Shown here piece by piece: positions 1-5,789 of a DNA stretch of 9,039 nucleotides; positions within the stretch are counted from its first letter, which is position 1, and every line of letters starts with the position of its first letter. Below the pieces are notes generated by a model. The model was given only the letters and a program-made list of their open reading frames with translations, searched no databases and was not told the origin of the DNA. The stretch spans positions 1-9,039 of the forward strand of contig CALKWH010000133.1 in the NCBI GenBank assembly GCA_938004375.1. Reading direction: 5' to 3'. The position numbers and the translations under genes are program-made. The DNA is from an uncultured Pseudomonadota bacterium. Lineage in GTDB: Bacteria; Myxococcota_A; Polyangia; HGW-17.

Positions 1-45
1 GATCGTATTCGGTGACTGGAGTTCAGACGTGTGCTCTTCCGATCT
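1..45. other. Illumina adapter contamination (left end)
   Basis: This is not genomic. Bases 1-3 (GAT) match the end of the P7 primer, 4-11 (CGTATTCG) are an 8-base i7 index, and 12-45 match the TruSeq read-2 adapter, starting GTGACTGGAGTTC and ending GCTCTTCCGATCT. The same sequence recurs in reverse complement at 8994-9038. Genomic sequence starts at 46. The adapter supplies an artificial in-frame GTG at 29 to the truncated serC reading frame. Confidence 0.98.
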
Positions 46-1075
46 AGCCCAGGAATCCCTCTGGAACTTCGCCGGCACCGGCGCCGGCATCCTCGAAGTC
101 AGCCACCGGGACAAGGCGTTCGACGCCGTGCTCGAGGACTGCAAGGCCCGCGCCAAGCGCCTGTACAACGTCCCCGAGGACTACGAGGTCATCTTCGTCC
201 AGGGCGGCGCCAGCATGATCATGGCGATGATCTCCATGAACTTCATCCACGAGGGCGACAAGGCGCAGTTCATCGACACGGGCACGTGGGCTTCGCGGGC
301 CATCAAGGAAGCCAAGCGCTCCAAGGGCAACGTCGAGGTGCTGTGGTCCGGCAAGGACATCAACTACACCCAGCTGCCGGACCTCTCCACGCTGAAGTTC
401 GACGACAACGCCTGCCTGGTGCACCTGTGCGCCAACAACACCATCCGCGGCACCGAGTACCCCGAGTTCCCGAAGGTGAAGGCCCCGCTGTTCTGCGACA
501 TGTCCTCGGACTACTTCTCGCGCCCGGTCAACATCAAGGACTTCGCGTTCATCTACGGCGGCGTGCAGAAGAACCTGGGCCCGGCCGGCTGCGCGCTGTG
601 CATCGTGCGCAAGGACCTGCTCGCCCGCGTGCCCGAGAACCTCTCGGAGATGCTCTCGTTCCGCAAGTACGTCGAGGAGAACAGCATCTACAACACGCCG
701 CCCGTGTTCGTCATCTACATGGTCGACCTGGCCTTCCAGTGGCTCGAGGAGGAAATCGGCGGTCTCGAGAACATGCACAAGATCAACAAGGAGAAGGCCG
801 GCCTGCTCTATGACGTGTTCGACAACTCCGACGGCTTCTACCGCCCGACGGTCACCGTCAAGGAGCACCGCTCCCTGATGAACATCACCTTCCGGCTGCC
901 CAGCGAGGAGCTCGAGACCAAGATCCTCGCCGAGTGCAAGTCCCACGGCTTCCTGGGCCTCAAGGGCCACCGCTCGGTGGGCGGCCTGCGCGCGTCCACG
1001 TACAACGCCTGCCCGACCGAGAGCGTCCGCCTGCTCGCCGACTTCCTCGCCAAGTTCGCCAAAGAGAACCGGTAA
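46..1075 (+). CDS. serC: Phosphoserine aminotransferase SerC, 5'-partial
   Basis: SerC is a cytoplasmic PLP enzyme that converts 3-phosphohydroxypyruvate and glutamate to 3-phosphoserine and 2-oxoglutarate in serine biosynthesis; many also act in pyridoxine synthesis. Conserved features appear in family order: the SHR segment near the start, QGGAS in the PLP-phosphate region, GTWA (cofactor-stacking Trp), NNTIRG (Thr), CDMSS (PLP-pyridine Asp), VQKN with the Schiff-base Lys at 569-571, NTPP, and the substrate-side KGHRSVGGLRAS near the C terminus. Compared with E. coli SerC from memory, about 20 N-terminal residues are missing because the insert begins inside the gene. Base 46 is the third base of a split codon, and the first whole genomic codon is 47-49 (Ala). 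The apparent start GTG at 29 and its peptide MCSSDL are adapter-encoded. Apart from truncation, all key residues are intact. The stop is TAA at 1073-1075. No serA is visible; upstream context is lost. Confidence 0.96.
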
Positions 1076-1085
1076 TACGATTCAA

Positions 1086-1145
1086 TGATGCGCAAGTAGA
1101 ACTTGCGCACTCCTCTGATGCGCACGCCAAGCTTGCGTCGTCCGT
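1086..1145. repeat. Imperfect 30-nt tandem repeat with hairpins
   Basis: Two adjacent 30-nt units begin at 1086 and 1116. Both open with TGATGCGCA and both contain CTTGCG at the same offset (1102-1107 and 1132-1137); about 20 of 30 positions agree. Unit 1 holds a perfect 9-bp stem (1089-1097 with 1101-1109, loop AGA). Unit 2 can form a 4-bp stem (1124-1127 with 1135-1138). The 5' arm of unit 1 (CGCAAG, 1091-1096) could instead pair with the 3' arm of unit 2. The repeat begins 11 nt after the serC stop. There is no U-tract, so a classical intrinsic terminator is not supported; a 3'-end stabilising or weak terminating structure, or a small dispersed repeat, is possible. Confidence 0.6.
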
Positions 1146-1157
1146 CCCCCCGCAGCA

Positions 1158-1173
1158 CGACCGTCTTCGGTCG
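1158..1173 (+). terminator. Hairpin in serC-permease gap, weak terminator candidate
   Basis: A perfect 6-bp stem CGACCG/CGGTCG (1158-1163 with 1168-1173) encloses a TCTT loop. No run of T follows, so Rho-independent termination is doubtful. With the repeat hairpin upstream it may separate serC from the permease operon. Confidence 0.3.
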
Positions 1174-1187
1174 CCCGCACTCCTGCC

Positions 1188-1216
1188 TTCCCGCGGGGTG
1201 CCGGATCGCGTAGACT
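1188..1216 (+). promoter_or_regulatory. Candidate leaderless promoter of the permease operon
   Basis: A TAGACT -10-like hexamer (1211-1216, 4/6 to TATAAT) lies 17 bp after a weak -35-like TTCCCG (1188-1193, 3/6). The -10 box ends 7 bp before the ATG at 1224, which would place transcription initiation at or next to the A of the start codon, giving a leaderless mRNA. No properly spaced Shine-Dalgarno sequence precedes that ATG, which is consistent with this. The -35 match is poor, so confidence is moderate at best. Confidence 0.4.
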
Positions 1217-1223
1217 GCCGGGG

Positions 1224-2903
1224 ATGCGCTCCTCCCTGATCACGTACATCTGGAGAATGGCCTGGCGCAACGTCTGGCGGGCCCGACGCCGGAGCTTCTC
1301 CGCATGGCTCACGCTCACTTGCGGCCTCGTGGCGGCCATCGCCACCTACGGCCTGGCCCGCGGCATCTCCCGCCAGATGGTCTCCTCGGTCGTCGGCCTG
1401 CGCCTCGGACACCTGCAGGTCCACGCGACCGAGGCCGCCTTCGACCTCCCGCTGGCGGCCACCTTCCCCCTCCCGGACACGCCTCCGCCGCCAGAGCTGG
1501 GCTGGACCGCCGCGCCCCGCATCCACACGGCCGGGCTCCTGTCCGTTCACCGACCCATGAGAGCCCGGCTCGCCCCCCTGTCCGGCCGCCCGGCCTTGCT
1601 GGCCGGCCGCGCCCCGGAGAGACCCTGCGAGGTGGTCGCGTCGGGCGCGCCCGCCGAGGTCGTGGGGCTGTCCCTGCTCCACACGGAGGCCCGCGACTGC
1701 CCGCAACTGACGATCGCGGGCGTGCTGGCGTCGCCGGTGTCGTCCCTGGTCGGCCTGAGGCTCCACAGCGCCACTTTGGTCCACGAGGACTTTTTACCCG
1801 AGCCCGAGCCCGAGCCCGAGCCAGACGACTCGGAGCTCGACGCCCTCGAGAAGCTCTCCCCGGACACGCCCTCCCGCGAGGGACCGGGGCCGCCCACGCC
1901 GCCACCGCGACGCAACCCCGTCGGCCCGGAGACCCTGCTGACCTTCACGGCCACCCGCCACCTGCCGGTGAAGGTCTTCGCCGTCTCTCCGGCAGCCGAG
2001 GCGCGCTTCGCCCTCGCCCGGTCGGTCCACCGCGGCCGCTGGCTCCCAGAGGACGACGGCCCCGTCGAGGAGGCCGAGCTCGCCGACGTCCCCCTCGTCA
2101 TCGGCGAGGCGCTGGCCCGTCGGCTGGACGCGCGCCTTGGCGAGCGCCTGGGACTCGACGCCTTCGACGCCGGCGGCGCGCCGCGGGACGCCTGGGGGCG
2201 CGTCGTGGGCGTCTTCGAAACCCAGTTGCCCGAGCTCGACGCCCAGGCGGTCTTCGTGCCCCTGGCCTGGGCCACCCTGCACCTGGGGTTCTCCGGGCCC
2301 GACGGCCGCCCCCGCGTCCACGAACTGGCCATCCTCCTCGAGCGCCCCGGCGGGCTCGGGGCCGCCCGCGCCCACCTGGCCCGCACGCTCCCCGCCGGTC
2401 TTGTGCTGCGCACCTGGCGCCAGCTCGCGCCGGGCATGCGCAGCGCGATCTCGTTCCAGGAGGGCCTGGTGTTCATGATCCTGTCCATCGTGATCCTCAT
2501 GGCCATGCTGGGCACCCTCAACTCGTTCCTCATGTCGATCCTCGAGCGCACCTGGGAGTTCGGCGTGCTCAAAGCCGTGGGCCTGGGACCGGGCGCGCTG
2601 TTCTCCATGATCGTGCTCGAGGCCTTGATCGTGGGGACCGCGGCCGTCGCTACCGGCGGCGCCCTGGGCGCCTGGCTGTGCAGCCACCTCTCCACCCACG
2701 GGCTGGACCTCTCGTTCCTGTTTGCCGACGGCTTCACCTTCGCCGGTGTGCTCCTCACCCCCGTATGGCACGCCGAGTTGGTGTGGCAAACCGTCGCGAT
2801 ACCGGTCGCCCTGCTGTGGTCCGCTGCCCTCGCAGCCGCACTCTGGCCGGCCTGGCGCGTGGCCCGTATGACCGCGCGCGCCGCCCTCTCGGAGGAGAAG
2901 TGA
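1224..2903 (+). CDS. FtsX/LolC-E-type ABC transporter permease with Pro/Glu-rich insertion
   Basis: This is a 559-aa inner-membrane permease of the FtsX/MacB fold. A basic N terminus (about residues 11-24) precedes TM1 (26-46). A large extracytoplasmic domain follows, then TM2 (about 414-436), TM3 (458-485) and TM4 (523-543). The segment after TM2, SILERTWEFGVLKAVG, is the usual cytoplasmic coupling-helix signature. The extracytoplasmic part has the family motif DVPLVIGEALARRLDARLGE. Relatives are mostly near 400 aa. Part of the extra length is a low-complexity stretch at about residues 191-230 (EP repeat, acidic segment, then PTPPPRRNP). The family, working with an ATPase, moves lipoproteins (LolCDE), macrolides or peptides (MacB), or drives cell-wall hydrolase control (FtsX); the substrate here is unknown. 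ATG 1224 was preferred over ATG 1257 because of the leaderless -10 box. The Shine-Dalgarno-like GGAG before 1257 is only 1 nt from that ATG, too close to act. It overlaps the next gene by 1 nt. Confidence 0.88.
   Translation: MRSSLITYIWRMAWRNVWRARRRSFSAWLTLTCGLVAAIATYGLARGISRQMVSSVVGLRLGHLQVHATEAAFDLPLAATFPLPDTPPPPELGWTAAPRIHTAGLLSVHRPMRARLAPLSGRPALLAGRAPERPCEVVASGAPAEVVGLSLLHTEARDCPQLTIAGVLASPVSSLVGLRLHSATLVHEDFLPEPEPEPEPDDSELDALEKLSPDTPSREGPGPPTPPPRRNPVGPETLLTFTATRHLPVKVFAVSPAAEARFALARSVHRGRWLPEDDGPVEEAELADVPLVIGEALARRLDARLGERLGLDAFDAGGAPRDAWGRVVGVFETQLPELDAQAVFVPLAWATLHLGFSGPDGRPRVHELAILLERPGGLGAARAHLARTLPAGLVLRTWRQLAPGMRSAISFQEGLVFMILSIVILMAMLGTLNSFLMSILERTWEFGVLKAVGLGPGALFSMIVLEALIVGTAAVATGGALGAWLCSHLSTHGLDLSFLFADGFTFAGVLLTPVWHAELVWQTVAIPVALLWSAALAAALWPAWRVARMTARAALSEEK
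1800..1823 (+). repeat. Hexanucleotide tandem repeat (GAGCCC)x4 in the permease gene
   Basis: There are four head-to-tail 6-bp units: GAGCCC at 1800, 1806 and 1812, and the variant GAGCCA at 1818. They encode Glu-Pro repeats. Because the unit is a multiple of three, copy-number change would alter linker length without a frameshift. Confidence 0.9.
2891..2897 (+). promoter_or_regulatory. Ribosome binding site of the second permease
   Basis: GGAGGAG lies inside the last codons of the first permease, 5 nt before the ATG at 2903. It fixes that start, although the same reading frame stays open far upstream. With the TGATG stop/start overlap it indicates translational coupling. Confidence 0.85.
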
Positions 2904-4123
2904 TGTTCTGGGTGCGCGTCGCCTTCGCCCAGTTGATGCGCCGCCGGCTGCGCACGGGACTCCTCGTGGCCGCCCTGGGGCTCGCATGGGCCGTGCTGCT
3001 TTTCTTCCGCGGCTTGGCCGACGAGGGGTACGACCAGCTCGCCGACCTGCTGGCCCGGGACCAATCCGGCCACGTCGTGGTCATGGCTCGCGGCTACGGG
3101 GCCGATCCGCGCCCGGAAGCGGTCTTGCATGACGCGGCAACCATCCGCGCCCGGCTGCCCTTCGTCGGCCGGGTCGAGGAGCGCCTCTTCTTCACCGGCC
3201 TCCTCAAGACGGCCGGCGGCGTCGCATATTTCCACCGGGGCCTGGCGGCGCCCTGGCCGTCCTCGCTCTGGTACGGCGGCCAACTGTTCCAGGCCACGGC
3301 CGGCGGCTTCCCTCCCATGGGGGATCACCTCGCCCTGGGCGCCGCCCTGGCGCGTACCCTGGACGTCACACCGGGAGACCGCGTGGTGATCCAGCTCGCG
3401 GGTCCCACCGGACCCATCGAACGCTCGGTCCCGGTGTGCGCCCTCGTGAAGACGGGAGACCCGGCCGTGGACCGCTTCGGCGTGTTCACACCGCTCGAGA
3501 CCCTGCGCGGGTGGATCGGCCTGCCGGACGGCGCCCACCAGCTCGCGCTGTTCGCCACGCCGGCTGCCGCCGACGCGCTGGCCCACCGGGTGCGGGCGGC
3601 GCTGCCTCCGGGCGCAGACGTGGAGGTGCTCACCTGGCGACAGAACCTCCCCATGGCGGGCCAGTTCATCGACTACCACTCCGGCTCGGTGTGGCTGTTC
3701 CAGTTCATCATCTTCTTCATCATCACCATCACCCTCGTGGACGCCTTCTTCATGTCCATGCTCGAGCGGCGCCGCGAGCAGGGTATCCTGCGGGCGGTGG
3801 GCATGCGCCGCGCCACCCTGGTGCGCGCGGTGGCCCTCGAGAGCCTGCTGCTCGGGCTCTTCGCGCTGGCCCTGGGCCTGGCGCTGGGCTCCCTGGCCAT
3901 CCTGTATGGCGCCACCGTGGGCATCGACCCGTCCTGGTTCACGGGCGAGGAGGGCCTGGAGGTCGCCGGGGGCGTCTTCTCGGGCCGCATCCACGCGCGC
4001 TTTCCAACCTTCACCGCGCTATGGAGCGCGGCAGCCCTGCTCGCGCTCACGGTCGGCTCCACCCTCGTGCCCGCGGTCCTCGCGTCCCGCGTGAACCCGG
4101 TGGAGGCCATCCGCCGTCGCTGA
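2903..4123 (+). CDS. FtsX/LolC-E-type ABC transporter permease (second subunit)
   Basis: This is a 406-aa inner-membrane permease, a typical length for the LolC/LolE/MacB-like FtsX family. A basic N terminus (MRRRLR) precedes TM1 (about 18-37). The extracytoplasmic domain starts with the family-like GHVVVMARGYG. Then come TM2 (262-286) with DAFFMSMLERRREQGILRAVG, the coupling-helix signature, TM3 (306-330) and TM4 (about 370-395). It ends in the characteristic VNPVEAIRRR. Its start is set by GGAGGAG five nt upstream and by the 1-nt overlap (TGATG) with the preceding permease, so the two probably form a heterodimer in the inner membrane. No nucleotide-binding subunit is encoded in the window, so the ATPase must be elsewhere or shared. 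The exact substrate cannot be read from sequence; LolCDE-like lipoprotein release and MacB-like export are both open. Confidence 0.9.
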   Translation: MFWVRVAFAQLMRRRLRTGLLVAALGLAWAVLLFFRGLADEGYDQLADLLARDQSGHVVVMARGYGADPRPEAVLHDAATIRARLPFVGRVEERLFFTGLLKTAGGVAYFHRGLAAPWPSSLWYGGQLFQATAGGFPPMGDHLALGAALARTLDVTPGDRVVIQLAGPTGPIERSVPVCALVKTGDPAVDRFGVFTPLETLRGWIGLPDGAHQLALFATPAAADALAHRVRAALPPGADVEVLTWRQNLPMAGQFIDYHSGSVWLFQFIIFFIITITLVDAFFMSMLERRREQGILRAVGMRRATLVRAVALESLLLGLFALALGLALGSLAILYGATVGIDPSWFTGEEGLEVAGGVFSGRIHARFPTFTALWSAAALLALTVGSTLVPAVLASRVNPVEAIRRR

Positions 4124-4126
4124 CCG

Positions 4127-4144
4127 CTGCGCGCCCATGCGCAG
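4127..4144 (+). terminator. Hairpin after the permease operon, weak terminator candidate
   Basis: A perfect 6-bp stem CTGCGC/GCGCAG (4127-4132 with 4139-4144) with loop GCCCAT begins 3 nt after the permease stop codon. There is no T-run, so it may be a 3'-end structure rather than a true intrinsic terminator. It sits just upstream of the predicted def promoter. Confidence 0.35.
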
Positions 4145-4151
4145 GTTCAGC

Positions 4152-4180
4152 TTGAAGTCCCCGTGGGTTTGGGCTAAGAC
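4152..4180 (+). promoter_or_regulatory. Candidate sigma70-like promoter of def
   Basis: TTGAAG (4152-4157, 4/6 to TTGACA) and TAAGAC (4175-4180, 3/6 to TATAAT) are separated by the optimal 17 bp, in the 76-bp gap before def. The predicted start near 4186-4188 gives a 5' leader of about 13 nt that just includes the Shine-Dalgarno sequence. This suggests def is transcribed separately from the permeases. Confidence 0.45.
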
Positions 4181-4188
4181 CGTCCCCC

Positions 4189-4192
4189 GGAG
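4189..4192 (+). promoter_or_regulatory. Ribosome binding site of def
   Basis: GGAG sits 7 nt before the ATG at 4200. It selects this start over the in-frame ATG at 4137, which would add 21 residues unlike any deformylase N terminus and lies within the upstream hairpin. Confidence 0.75.
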
Positions 4193-4199
4193 TCGTCCA

Positions 4200-4709
4200 A
4201 TGGCCATTCTTCCGATTGTCATCTATCCCGATCCCCGCCTGGAGCAGGTCTCCGAGGAGGTCCCCGAGATCACCGACGAGATCCGCACGCTGGTCGCGGA
4301 CATGATCGAGACACTGTACGCATCCGACGGCGTCGGGCTGGCCGCGGTGCAGATCGGCGCGCTCAAGCGCATCTTCGTGCTCGATCCCACCTTCGCCGGC
4401 GGCAGCAAGACCGATCCGGCCCTGGTGTTCCTCAACCCGAAGATCGAGGCCACCGAGGGAAAAATCAAAGAGGAGGAAGGCTGCCTGAGCCTCCCCGGCG
4501 TGTTCATCCCCGTCGAGCGCTTCGCGAAGACCCGGGTGAGCGCCACCAACCTCGCCGGCGAGCGCTTCGAGCTCGAGGGCACCGGGCTCCTTTCCCGCGC
4601 CTTCCAGCACGAGATTGATCACCTCGACGGCCACCTCACCATTGAGAAGATCGGCGGTATCCGCCGCAAGCTCGCCCTGCGCAAGTTGCGCACCCCCGAA
4701 GAGGAATAG
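4200..4709 (+). CDS. def: Peptide deformylase
   Basis: This cytoplasmic metalloenzyme removes the formyl group from the N-terminal Met of nascent proteins. The 169-aa product has a normal bacterial length and all three signature motifs: GVGLAAVQ (residues 44-51, active-site Gln51), EGCLS with metal ligand Cys95, and HEIDH with ligands His137 and His141 and catalytic Glu138. The N terminus MAILPIVIYPDPRL is typical of the family and confirms the ATG at 4200, supported by GGAG 7 nt upstream. The fmt gene, often the next gene downstream of def, is absent: a convergent gene begins 2 bp after the def stop. A promoter is predicted directly upstream, so def is probably monocistronic. The tail after residue 150 is short and basic (RRKLALRKLR). 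Confidence 0.97.
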   Translation: MAILPIVIYPDPRLEQVSEEVPEITDEIRTLVADMIETLYASDGVGLAAVQIGALKRIFVLDPTFAGGSKTDPALVFLNPKIEATEGKIKEEEGCLSLPGVFIPVERFAKTRVSATNLAGERFELEGTGLLSRAFQHEIDHLDGHLTIEKIGGIRRKLALRKLRTPEEE

Positions 4710-4711
4710 AT

Positions 4712-5326
4712 TCAGAGTCGTTTACCCGAGACGAAGGGGTTCGAGCGGCGCTCGTCGGCGATGGTCGTCTCCGGGCCGTGGCCTGGATAGACGACAGTGG
4801 AGTCCGGCAGCGTGAACAACTGCTCGCGGATGCTGCGGGAGAGCTCGGTCCACGAGCCCCCGGGGAAGTCGGTGCGGCCCACGCCTTGGGCGAAGAGGGT
4901 GTCGCCCGAGAAGCAGACGCCCGCCTCGGGCAGGTAATAACTCACGCTGCCCGGGGTGTGCCCCGGCGTGGGCAGCACCCGGATGCCGTCGAGCTCACAG
5001 GGCGGCTCGAGCAGGTCGTCCGGCTCGGGGACCTGGACATAGCGCAAGCCAAACATGGACGCCTGCAGATCGGCCTTGCGGAACCACACCAGATCGGCCT
5101 TGGGCAGCACGATCCGGGCGCCCGGGTGCCGAGCCCGCACGGCGGCGAGGCCCAGCACGTGATCGACGTGGCCGTGGGTGAGCAGCACCACGTCGACGGG
5201 TCCGAGCTCGGGCAGAAAGGCGCGCACTTCGTCGTCTCCGGGATCCACCAGCCAGCCACGGCCGGCGTGCTCGAACCAGAAGCAGTTCGTCTCGAAGGCG
5301 CCCAGGGCGGCCTGAAAGATCTGCAT
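4712..5326 (-). CDS. Metallo-beta-lactamase-fold hydrolase (GloB/YcbL-like)
   Basis: This 204-aa single-domain MBL-fold hydrolase has the full binuclear metal site: HGHVDH (His51, His53, Asp55, His56), His123 in TPGHTPGS, Asp142 in FSGDTLF and His183 in YPGHGPET. The GVGRTD segment and the N terminus with ETNCF are typical of the short glyoxalase II-like (YcbL-type) group, which hydrolyses thioesters such as S-lactoylglutathione analogues. It lacks the extra C-terminal helical domain of classical GloB, so the substrate is uncertain. ATG 5326 was chosen because a GGGGGAG element lies 7 nt upstream. GTG at 5332 would give a GTGA overlap with the preceding gene but has only 1 nt of spacing. It is the last gene of the minus-strand cluster and ends 2 bp from the def stop. 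Confidence 0.92.
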   Translation of the reverse strand: MQIFQAALGAFETNCFWFEHAGRGWLVDPGDDEVRAFLPELGPVDVVLLTHGHVDHVLGLAAVRARHPGARIVLPKADLVWFRKADLQASMFGLRYVQVPEPDDLLEPPCELDGIRVLPTPGHTPGSVSYYLPEAGVCFSGDTLFAQGVGRTDFPGGSWTELSRSIREQLFTLPDSTVVYPGHGPETTIADERRSNPFVSGKRL

Positions 5327-5328
5327 GA

Positions 5329-5784
5329 TCACTCTCCCCCGCAGTGCGGGCAGCGGGTCTGCGTGTTCTCGATGAGCGAGCCGCAGAAGCGGCAGGGGAT
5401 CTTCACGATCTCGCGCACCACCACCTGCTGGATCACCACCGGGGGCGCGGCGTTCGCGGCGGATTTTTCGGCCTGCTTCGCGGCAGCGGCGGTCTGCGCC
5501 GAGGCCAGATCCTTGAGCTCCTCGAGGAGCCGCCGCTCGGACTCCCCGGCCGAAGAAATGCGCAACTGGACCGTGTCGCCGTCGGTGAACCGGACGTGGA
5601 CGTGGAGCGTCCCGATGCCAAAGAGCGAGGAGAAGAGCCCGCGGTCACGCTCGGCATGGATCCGCATGGCCACGGCGTCGGCCTCTTCGATGTGAAACCC
5701 GCGCGCGCGGAAGTGGCGCAGGAAGGCCTCGAACAGGCCGGTCGCGGAGCCGGCGAAGTCGAGGGTGTGCACCAACTGGGACAT
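5329..5784 (-). CDS. Uncharacterised protein with C-terminal zinc ribbon
   Basis: I do not recognise a named family for the 151-aa product. Residues 1-95 look like a small alpha/beta domain, with an amphipathic opening helix (GLFEAFLRHFRARGF), strands around HVHVRF and VQLRISS, then an acidic helix (ESERRLLEELKDL). An Ala-rich linker (about 96-113) and a hydrophobic strand-like segment (VVIQQVVVREIV) lead to a zinc ribbon with paired Cys at 131/134 (CRFC) and 145/148 (CPHC). Such C-terminal ribbons usually mediate protein or nucleic-acid contact rather than catalysis. There is no signal peptide or membrane segment, so it is probably cytoplasmic. The ATG at 5784 follows the TPR gene stop by 5 nt and has no clear Shine-Dalgarno sequence, which suggests translation by reinitiation. 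The next gene starts 2 nt after its stop. Function unknown. Confidence 0.82.
   Translation of the reverse strand: MSQLVHTLDFAGSATGLFEAFLRHFRARGFHIEEADAVAMRIHAERDRGLFSSLFGIGTLHVHVRFTDGDTVQLRISSAGESERRLLEELKDLASAQTAAAAKQAEKSAANAAPPVVIQQVVVREIVKIPCRFCGSLIENTQTRCPHCGGE
5334..5340 (-). promoter_or_regulatory. Ribosome binding site of the MBL hydrolase
   Basis: GGGGGAG on the minus strand lies inside the final codons of the zinc-ribbon gene, 7 nt before ATG 5326. It favours this start over the upstream GTG at 5332. Confidence 0.7.
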
Positions 5785-5789
5785 GGCAG

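Noticed and set aside
44..970. Minus-strand open frame opposite serC
   Set aside because: It is an antisense shadow of a well-conserved serC and even runs into adapter sequence.
1257..1259. Alternative start of the first permease at ATG 1257
   Set aside because: The GGAG element is 1 nt away, too close for initiation. ATG 1224 fits the leaderless -10 box better, though only experiment can settle it.
1304..2902. Upstream extension of the second permease frame to a 939-residue protein
   Set aside because: The extension runs antiphase through the first permease and is an Arg/Pro/Ala-rich shadow translation. The real start is fixed at 2903 by GGAGGAG and the FtsX-type N terminus.
1547..3994. 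Long minus-strand open frame opposite both permeases
   Set aside because: It is a codon-bias shadow rich in Arg, Ser, Ala and Gln. It shows no motif, while the plus strand carries clear permease signatures.
4137..4199. N-terminal extension of peptide deformylase from ATG 4137
   Set aside because: It overlaps the intergenic hairpin and predicted promoter and lacks a ribosome binding site. The family N terminus begins at 4200.
5327..5332. GTG start of the MBL hydrolase at 5332 with a GTGA overlap
   Set aside because: The purine-rich ribosome binding site is 1 nt from this GTG but 7 nt from ATG 5326. The GTG remains possible but less likely.
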